Source: Tsukamurella pulmonis
GTDB lineage: Bacteria; Actinomycetota; Actinomycetes; Mycobacteriales; Mycobacteriaceae
DNA: 64,000 nucleotides
Assembly: GCF_900103175.1 (NCBI RefSeq)
Contig: NZ_FNLF01000002.1
Coordinates: 4,230,136-4,294,135 of the forward strand
Reading direction: 5' to 3'
In this document: in pieces, positions 58,538 through 64,000 of the stretch
Layout: every line of letters begins with the position of its first letter
How positions within the stretch are numbered: position 1 is the stretch's first letter
Notes under the pieces: generated by a model
Told to the model about the DNA's origin: nothing
Databases searched by the model: none
The model's input: only the letters and a program-made list of their open reading frames with translations
Position numbers and translations under genes: made by a program

Positions 58538-59382
58538 CTACTCGAGCCCTCCCCCGTGCAGGGCGTGCGCGCGGAGCGCGGAGATCACCGCGTCCCACGT
58601 CGACGGTGGCGGGATCTCGTGCCCCGGTCCGTGCAGCACGAGCAACCGCCCGCCGGGGATCATCCGCGCGAGGGCCTCGCCGTGCGCGAGCGGGAACAGC
58701 GGGTCGTCCGCGCTGTGGATCACCAGCGTCGGGGCGGCGATGGCCGCGGGGTCGACGGGCGGCGCAGGTTCGGCGAGGAAGTGATTTCCCTGTTCCGCGT
58801 GCGACGCACCTCGCGCGTCGCGATCGCCCGCGTCCGATCCTCGTCGAGACCGTTCGGCCCGACGTAGGGCCGCTCGATCGCCACGCGGTGGTCGATGACG
58901 GCGGCCTCGTCCGACCAGTCGATCGCCGGCGGCGGCTCCGCGAAGCCCGCCCGCACCGCCGGTGCGGGGCCGGGCAGGGGGCGACCCGGCTCGCCGCCCG
59001 CCGGACTGGACTCGATCAGCGTCAGGGTCCGCACTCGCGAAGGCGCATCGACCGCCACCGCCTGCGCGATGCCGCCGCCCATGGACATGCCGACCAGGTG
59101 CGCCGCGTCGATGCCCAGGGCGTCGAGGATCCGCACCGGGTCGGCGGCGAGGTCGGCACCGGTGTAGTCCGGCGCACCGGGCGGCGAGGCGCTGGATTCG
59201 CCGGTGTCCCGGTGGTCGTAGCGGATCACCCGCAGGTCGTCAGCGGCGAGCAGGGCGCAGAACTCCGGCGTCCACCAGTCCATCGACTGGCCGCCGCCGG
59301 CGATGAGGAGTACCGCCGGGGCGTCGTCCGGGCCGACGACGTCCACCGCGAGGGCGGCACCGTCGACCTGGACGACCCGCAC
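58538..59382 (-). pseudogene. Alpha/beta hydrolase with a frameshift
   Basis: The N-terminal frame (GTG 59382) has the oxyanion strand LLIAGGGQSMDWW, RYDHRDTGESS and the nucleophile elbow HLVGMSMGGGIAQAVA (Ser in GMSMGG). Near 58790 the frame changes; the C-terminal part (LVIHSADDPLFPLAHGEALARMIPGGRLL and GPGHEIPPP with the catalytic His) is in another frame. Adding one base around 58790-58797 joins RRTRN to QGNHFLAEPAPPV and rebuilds a protein of about 281 residues. It starts 7 bases after the GH76 stop. Confidence 0.82.
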
Positions 59383-59389
59383 GACGGCC

Positions 59390-60505
59390 TCAGCCCCGCG
59401 CCAGCGCGGCGGCGGCCTCCATGGCCATCCAGCCGCCGATCTGCACGGAGAGGTCGCGCTCGGGCGTCTGGCTGGAGCGGACGGTGCCGCCGGTGAAGTA
59501 GGCGGGCGCGTCACCGGTGCCGGGGATGCGTGCGTCGCGGGTCCAGTCCGCGGAGAACAGCACGCGCCCGTCGAGCTCACGGGCGCCGCGCCACGCCGCC
59601 TCGGCGGAGGCGAAGACGATGTCCGAGGCCATCGAGCGGGCGTCCTCGGCGCCCGGACCGCGCAGCGCGCGGGCGGCGAGCGCGAGGTAGCGGATGAGGA
59701 TGCCGTTGAACAGGCCGCCGTCGCCGCCGTCGCCGCCGGTGATCACGTCGCCCTCGGTCATGTGATCGGCGACCGCGGCGATGAGGCCGGCGGCGCGCAC
59801 GGCGTGCGTGGGCGCGAGGTCCGAGGACAGCTCCGTGTCCAGCCCGATGGTGACGCCCTGGTTGTAGGAGTACTTCTCCGGGTAGATCTTCCCGACGTCG
59901 GGATGCTCGTAATCGCCGTCGACCCCGTCGTTGATGAGGCCGGTCTCCAGGTCGAGCAGCCGCCGGTAGAGCCAGTCCGAGGTCTCCTCCGCCCGCTCGA
60001 ACCGGCCCATCCGAGCGAGGAAGATGCCGGCCGGGCCGTTGGCGGGCGCGTTGAGGAACAGGCCCTTGGTGCGCCAGGTGATGCCGCCGCCGGCCTCGGG
60101 GACCCAGGCGTCGAACAGCACGTCGCGCAGCACCCGCAGCCGACGGTCCGCGTTCAGCCCCGCGTGCCGCTGCGCCCGCTCGAGCGCGAGCCCCATCCAG
60201 GCCATGTCGTCGTAGTAGGAATTGGTCACGCGCAGCAGGTTGCGCAGCCGGTGACCGCGCGCGATGCGCAGCACCAGCTTGCGCGTGGACGGTGCGCCGT
60301 CCCGGACGTAGGCGTCCACCGCCACGTCGAGCAGGTGCGCCTGCCACCAGTAGTTCCAGCTGAAGAACAGGGCCTCGCGCCGCGTCGCGGGGTAGGCGGG
60401 CGTGCCGAGCAGCGTGCCGGGGATGCCCCAGACGGGCTTGAGGTGCCGCTCGACGACCGCGGCCTGCGCCGCGGCCGCGCGCTGATTCCACTCGACCGAA
60501 CTCAT
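59390..60505 (-). CDS. Glycoside hydrolase family 76 protein
   Basis: A 371-residue (alpha/alpha)6 enzyme of the alpha-1,6-mannanase family, with the adjacent catalytic Asp pair (Asp99-Asp100) in NSYYDDMAWMGLAL and GLFLNAPANGPAGIFLARMGR later. No signal peptide is visible. The M. tuberculosis homologue Rv0365c lies beside the same DedA gene. It may act on mannan-type glycolipids or arabinomannan. Confidence 0.9.
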   Translation of the reverse strand: MSSVEWNQRAAAAQAAVVERHLKPVWGIPGTLLGTPAYPATRREALFFSWNYWWQAHLLDVAVDAYVRDGAPSTRKLVLRIARGHRLRNLLRVTNSYYDDMAWMGLALERAQRHAGLNADRRLRVLRDVLFDAWVPEAGGGITWRTKGLFLNAPANGPAGIFLARMGRFERAEETSDWLYRRLLDLETGLINDGVDGDYEHPDVGKIYPEKYSYNQGVTIGLDTELSSDLAPTHAVRAAGLIAAVADHMTEGDVITGGDGGDGGLFNGILIRYLALAARALRGPGAEDARSMASDIVFASAEAAWRGARELDGRVLFSADWTRDARIPGTGDAPAYFTGGTVRSSQTPERDLSVQIGGWMAMEAAAALARG

Positions 60506-60562
60506 GGTGACATCACATCACGGGTGGCCGACACGTGCACGTCCCCGCAGGTCAGCGGGCAG

Positions 60563-61258
60563 TCACCAGGCGGTGTCGAGGTCCGCGTGCTCGCGGACCC
60601 AGGCGTGCATCGCGATGCCGGCCGCCACGCCCACGTTGATCGAGCGGGTCGAGCCGAACTGGGCGATCGACACCGTCGACCCCGCGACGTGCCGCGCGTC
60701 GCCGGAGACGCCCGGCCCCTCCTGCCCGAACAGGAGCAGGCACCGTCGGGGCAGTGCGGCGCGCTCCAGCGGCACCGAGCCCGGCAGGTTGTCGACGGCG
60801 ACGATGGGCAGGTCGCGCTCGGCGCACCAGGCGGCGAGCGCGTCGGTGTCCGGGTGGTGGTGCAGGTGCTGGTAGCGGTCGGTGACCATGGCGCCGCGCC
60901 GGTTCCACCGCTTGCGCCCGACGATGTGCACCGCCTGCGCCCCGAAGGCGTTCGCGGTGCGCACGACGGTGCCGATGTTGGCGTCGTGACCGAGGTTCTC
61001 GATGGCCACGTGGAAGGGATGGCGGCGGGCGTCGAGATCGGCGACGATCGCCTCCCGCGTCCAGTACCGGTACGGGTCGACCACGTTGCGCCGGTCGCCC
61101 TCGGCGAGCAGTTCCGGGTCGTAGCGGGCGCCGGTGGGGGCGGGCTCGCCGGGATGCTCCTGCGCCCACGGCCCCAGCCCGACGGTGTGCGGTCCGGGCA
61201 CGCCCGTGATCCACTCGGTCGGCCCGAGCCCGTCGTCGGGGCCGGGCTCGGTCGTCAC
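60563..61258 (-). CDS. TrmH/SpoU family RNA 2'-O-methyltransferase
   Basis: A 231-residue SPOUT methyltransferase with the three motifs: IENLGHDANIGTVVRTANAFG (motif 1), LLFGQEGPGVS (motif 2) and IAQFGSTRSINVGVAAGIAMHAW (motif 3). The RNA target, probably a tRNA or rRNA ribose, cannot be read from sequence. GTG at 61258 overlaps the pyrE stop (GTGA), as in the Rv0380c-pyrE pair. Confidence 0.93.
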   Translation of the reverse strand: MTTEPGPDDGLGPTEWITGVPGPHTVGLGPWAQEHPGEPAPTGARYDPELLAEGDRRNVVDPYRYWTREAIVADLDARRHPFHVAIENLGHDANIGTVVRTANAFGAQAVHIVGRKRWNRRGAMVTDRYQHLHHHPDTDALAAWCAERDLPIVAVDNLPGSVPLERAALPRRCLLLFGQEGPGVSGDARHVAGSTVSIAQFGSTRSINVGVAAGIAMHAWVREHADLDTAW

Positions 61259-61818
61259 AGCCCCAGGTCGGCGAGGCCGAGCACCGAGCGGTACTCCAGC
61301 CCCTCGGCGGCGATCACGTCCGCCGCGCTGGTGGCCCGATCGACGACGGTGGCGACGCCGACGACCTCGGCGCCGACGTCGCGCAGCGCGCGGACGGCGG
61401 TGAGTGGCGAGTTGCCGGTGGTGGTCGTGTCCTCGACGACGAGCACGCGCTTGCCCACGACGTCGGGCCCCTCGACCTGGCGCTGCATGCCGTGCGCCTT
61501 GGCGGCCTTGCGGACCACGAAGGCGTCGATGGGGCGGCCGGGCGCGTGCATGACCGCCGTGGCGACCGGATCGGCACCGAGGGTCAGGCCGCCGACGGCG
61601 ACGTAGTCCCAGTCGGCGGTGAGCTCGCGCAGCAGCGCGCCGATCAGCGGCGCCGCCTCGTGGTGCAGCGTCGCGCGCCGCAGGTCGACGTAGTAGTCGG
61701 CCTCGATGCCGCTGGAGAGCGTCACCTTGCCGTGCACGACGGCGAGCTCGCGGACGAGCTCCGCCAGCCGGGCCTTCGCGACGGAGTCGAGCGGCACGGC
61801 GCCGAGCGGTGAGGTCAT
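61255..61818 (-). CDS. pyrE: Orotate phosphoribosyltransferase
   Basis: Makes OMP from orotate and PRPP in pyrimidine synthesis. The 187-residue enzyme has GKVTLSSGIEADYYVDLR, GGLTLGADPVATAV, FVVRKAAKAHGMQRQVEG and the PRPP loop RVLVVEDTTTTGNS. ATG at 61818 overlaps the stop of the upstream gene (ATGA). Confidence 0.97.
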   Translation of the reverse strand: MTSPLGAVPLDSVAKARLAELVRELAVVHGKVTLSSGIEADYYVDLRRATLHHEAAPLIGALLRELTADWDYVAVGGLTLGADPVATAVMHAPGRPIDAFVVRKAAKAHGMQRQVEGPDVVGKRVLVVEDTTTTGNSPLTAVRALRDVGAEVVGVATVVDRATSAADVIAAEGLEYRSVLGLADLGL

Positions 61819-62510
61819 CGTCCGGACTCCTTGCCGGAGCGGACGGGCACGGGCTGGCCCGGATCGCGGGGGCCGCCGGCCGTGACGACGCGCGCGTGGC
61901 CCTCGGGAGGGAGGACGCGCAGCAGGTCGCCGAAACGGCGGACGGCCTCGAGCGCCTCGTCGAGGTCATCGGGGTCGCCGGTGGCGGTCATGGACGCCAG
62001 CGTCCACTCGCCCTCGTTCCACAGCGTCTCGATGTAGTCGGGCACCTGCTCGGCGAAGCCGATCATCCGGCGGTCGGCGACGCGGCGCGCGACCTCGGCG
62101 TTGTTGGTGTAGAGCACCCGCGGGCCCAGGGCGCCGAGCGGCTCCATGCCGGGCTCGGTGGGGGCCGGCGCGCCCTCGCGCCGCAGGTCGAGCAGTGCGC
62201 CCGAAGAGGCGCCCCGGCTCACCGCCGCGATCGTGGCGGCGCCCTCCAGGTCGAAGACGTAGGCGGCGGCACCGAAGTAGCTGCCGAAGGCCACGTCGAC
62301 GATCGCGGGATCGCCGGCGACGACCATCCCGCCGCGGTGGAACTCGTCGTGCAGCGACGGGTCCGACGCGGAGTAGACGAACTCGCGCTCGGCGGCCCAA
62401 TCGGCGCGCTCGGAGTTCATGGCGGGCGAGTGGTTGCGCTCATACCAGATGAGCGCGGCGGCCAGCGCCGCGCAGACCACCGCGAGGATCAGGAACACTA
62501 CGTACGACAT
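61815..62510 (-). CDS. Membrane-anchored conserved protein of the Rv0383c type
   Basis: A 231-residue protein with one N-terminal membrane helix (YVVFLILAVVCAALAAALIWY) and an extracellular or cytoplasmic domain (EFVYSASDPSLHDEFHRGGMVVAGDPAIVDVAFGSYFGAAAYVFDL). TAGTGT lies 8 bases before the ATG at 62510, favoured over a GTG six bases upstream. Heads the unit with pyrE and trmH, the same order as in M. tuberculosis. Function unknown. Confidence 0.82.
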   Translation of the reverse strand: MSYVVFLILAVVCAALAAALIWYERNHSPAMNSERADWAAEREFVYSASDPSLHDEFHRGGMVVAGDPAIVDVAFGSYFGAAAYVFDLEGAATIAAVSRGASSGALLDLRREGAPAPTEPGMEPLGALGPRVLYTNNAEVARRVADRRMIGFAEQVPDYIETLWNEGEWTLASMTATGDPDDLDEALEAVRRFGDLLRVLPPEGHARVVTAGGPRDPGQPVPVRSGKESGR

Positions 62511-62542
62511 CGCCACCTACACTAGCGCGTCGACCGGGGAAT

Positions 62543-62983
62543 TCACCCGACGGACGGCGTACCGGCGACCGAGATCTGACCGGCGTAGATCGCGAGCGCC
62601 GACTTCCCATCGGTGCTCACCTGGATGATGACCACGTCGCCGACCGCGAGATCGGACAGCGTATTGCCGTGCGTGGTCGTGACCTGGGTATCGGTATCCG
62701 TCCGCAGGACGACGGTGCCGCCGTCGGGCGCGGAGCGCACCGTGATCGCCTTCTCGTCGAGGGACAGGACCGCGCCGATGACCTCCCGACCGGGGGTGAT
62801 CGCGACGGACCGCTGGTCGCTCACGGAGACCCCGGCGGACTGCGCCGCGGGCTGGATGCGGCGGGATCCCAGGTCGGAGGACACGTGCAGCGCATACGCG
62901 AGGCCCGCACCGACGACGCCGATACCGAGCAGGCACAGGATCACCGCGGGCCACGGGCCACGGGCGCGAGCGCCTCCGCCCAC
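62543..62983 (-). CDS. Single-pass membrane protein with a small beta-rich domain
   Basis: A 146-residue protein: one membrane helix (WPAVILCLLGIGVVGAGLAYAL) then a domain rich in beta strands (GAVLSLDEKAITVRSAPDGGTVVLRTDTDTQV, LAVGDVVIIQVSTDGKSALAIYAG) that looks like the DUF5666-type OB or SH3-like repeats of secreted actinobacterial proteins. GTG at 62983 has GAGGAGG 8 bases upstream and is preferred to the GTG at 62992. Confidence 0.72.
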   Translation of the reverse strand: MGGGARARGPWPAVILCLLGIGVVGAGLAYALHVSSDLGSRRIQPAAQSAGVSVSDQRSVAITPGREVIGAVLSLDEKAITVRSAPDGGTVVLRTDTDTQVTTTHGNTLSDLAVGDVVIIQVSTDGKSALAIYAGQISVAGTPSVG

Positions 62984-63122
62984 CGCGACCACCTCCTCGC
63001 GTGCGTTCCGACTTCATCCTGCGCGCCGTCCAGCGCATCCTGCGCGAACCTATTCGCCGTGTCTGAGACTGGCCTGTGAATGCGGCGGGCGAATGTCTAT
63101 GCACCCCGCTAGCGTTGTCGGC

Positions 63123-63485
63123 GTGGGACGACTCTGGCCGCCGCGCGCCCTCACCGATGGTGAGGCGCCGGACGCACGGTTCACCTTGGCGAACGAGCGG
63201 ACCTTCCTCGCATGGATCCGGACCTCACTCGGGCTGGTCGCCGCGGCCGTCGGCCTCGAGGCCTTCGCGCCGCACGTCGTGCCCTCGCCGGTGCGGACGC
63301 CGCTCGTCGTGCTGCTACTGCTCGTCGCCGCCGCCCTGGCCGGCTACGCCTTCGCCCGGTGGCTCCGGGTCGAGGGCTCGATGCGCACCGGCCGCGCTCT
63401 GCGCGGCTCCCCCGCGACGCTGGTCCTGTCCGCCCTGATCGTGCTGGCCGGCATCGTCCTGGCCGTCTCGCTGCTGGTGACATGA
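63123..63485 (+). CDS. DUF202 (YidH-like) membrane protein
   Basis: A 120-residue protein with the DUF202 opening RFTLANERTFLAWIRTSLGLVAAAVGLEAF and three membrane helices. TAGCGT (63110-63115) lies exactly 7 bases before the GTG at 63123. It overlaps the next DUF202 gene (ATGA). Function of the family is unknown. Confidence 0.88.
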   Translation: MGRLWPPRALTDGEAPDARFTLANERTFLAWIRTSLGLVAAAVGLEAFAPHVVPSPVRTPLVVLLLLVAAALAGYAFARWLRVEGSMRTGRALRGSPATLVLSALIVLAGIVLAVSLLVT

Positions 63486-63742
63486 GCACGCCCGCACCGT
63501 CGACGCTCGCGGCCGAGCGCACCTGGCTCGCGCGCGTGCGCACCGCGGTCGCGCTGGTGCTGACCTGCGCGATCGTCGCGCGGGCCGCCCTCGAGGCGCG
63601 GCCCGCGGCGGCGCTCGTGTGCCTGGTGGTGGCCGTCGCCGCCGTCGCGACGCTGCGGCTGCGCCCGCCGCTCGCGCACCTGGTGCTCGCCCTGGCGGCG
63701 GCGGCCCTCGCCGCGGTCGGTCTGCTCACCGTCGCGCCGTGA
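63482..63742 (+). CDS. DUF202 membrane protein (second, short)
   Basis: An 86-residue paralogue: LAAERTWLARVRTAVALVLTCAIVARAAL keeps the AERTWLAxxRT motif; three hydrophobic segments follow. Tandem DUF202 pairs of one longer and one shorter protein are frequent in actinobacteria and probably form a heteromer. Confidence 0.85.
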   Translation: MSTPAPSTLAAERTWLARVRTAVALVLTCAIVARAALEARPAAALVCLVVAVAAVATLRLRPPLAHLVLALAAAALAAVGLLTVAP

Positions 63743-63791
63743 GTCCTGCGCCCCGGCATTTCCTTCGACATCCCGCGAGGAATCGGACATC

Positions 63792-64000
63792 ATGGCCCGC
63801 GTGAACGAGATGACCGACGCCGCCCGCGCCGCCCGCACCGCCTCCGCCGTCGACGCCGCTGTCGCGGCAGCTCGGGAGCTGGGCCTCGAGGTCACCGACG
63901 CGGCGGTGCTGCACGACCTGTTCTCCGTGGTGGTGCGCCTGGAGCCGGCACCCGTCGTGGTCCGCATGCCGACGGTGCTGCCGGCGACCGAGACCCTCGC
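63792..64000 (+). CDS. Phosphotransferase-family (APH-like) protein, 5' end only
   Basis: Seventy residues before the window ends: MARVNEMTDAARAARTASAV, then AAVAAARELGLEVTDAAVLHDLFSVVVRLEPAPVVVRMPT. The LHDxxSVVVRLxPAPVVVR stretch is typical of the N-terminal lobe of actinobacterial APH-fold proteins. AGGA lies 10 bases before the ATG at 63792; internal starts are possible. Catalytic motifs are beyond the window, so the call is tentative. Confidence 0.6.
   Translation, partial: MARVNEMTDAARAARTASAVDAAVAAARELGLEVTDAAVLHDLFSVVVRLEPAPVVVRMPTVLPATETL

Overview
The window is a very GC-rich (estimated by eye at about 70%) actinobacterial chromosome segment. Gene content and order point to the order Mycobacteriales. 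Two blocks follow the Mycobacterium tuberculosis order: clpC1-lsr2-lysS-coaX-panD-panC-folK/B/P/E-ftsH-hpt-tilS-dacB-ppa (the Rv3596c-Rv3628 region), and, further right, metZ-rhodanese, purA, DUF3151, fba, DedA, GH76, pyrE (the Rv0357c-Rv0391 region) in rearranged order. A class I lysyl-tRNA synthetase replaces the class II enzyme of mycobacteria, and several genes are absent from Mycobacterium, so a relative such as Tsukamurella, Gordonia or Williamsia is likely. Tsukamurella is my guess, not proven. No rRNA, tRNA, CRISPR array, insertion sequence or prophage was seen.

Layout. 1-20 kb: a mostly leftward housekeeping block. It carries proteostasis and nucleoid genes (clpC, lsr2), lysS, a sulfur-related rhodanese behind a cysteine-rich leader peptide, a pantothenate-folate operon (DUF2520-panC-panD-coaX; folE-folP-folB-folK) that runs on from ftsH with start/stop overlaps, then dacB-metalloprotease-tilS-hpt-amidase with the same tight overlaps. 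20-30 kb: ppa, a lipoprotein, a marR-controlled drug transporter fused in frame to a degenerate tRNA-guanine transglycosylase domain, a SAM-IV riboswitch controlling a cysteine desulfurase-like gene, a HAD phosphatase, rtcB and cutC. 30-38 kb: metZ with a rhodanese, fprA, an iron-box-controlled siderophore-interacting protein, and an erm rRNA methyltransferase behind a poly-alanine leader peptide and an attenuator-like set of hairpins, followed by a PadR-membrane protein pair. 38-51 kb: purT with a long tail, a sugar transporter-kinase pair, purA, a large acidic membrane protein and fba. 51-64 kb: a Na+/H+ antiporter with a zinc finger tail, two DedA proteins, an ABC-F gene broken by a 17-bp tandem duplication, a ParDE module, a DUF2236 protein, a small sigma factor, a second PadR, a frameshifted hydrolase, GH76, trmH-pyrE, two DUF202 proteins and the start of a phosphotransferase.

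Regulation is unusually legible. Several genes start exactly 6-7 bases after a TANNNT -10 box, which suggests leaderless transcripts. Inverted repeats sit inside several promoters (two PadR genes, ParDE, DUF2236). Three independent cis-acting RNA controls occur in one window: a polycysteine leader, a SAM-IV riboswitch and an erm leader. Sulfur metabolism recurs (two rhodanese-fold genes, metZ, a desulfurase-like gene, the riboswitch and the cysteine leader), as does probable antibiotic response (erm, MarR-MFS, ABC-F, PadR).
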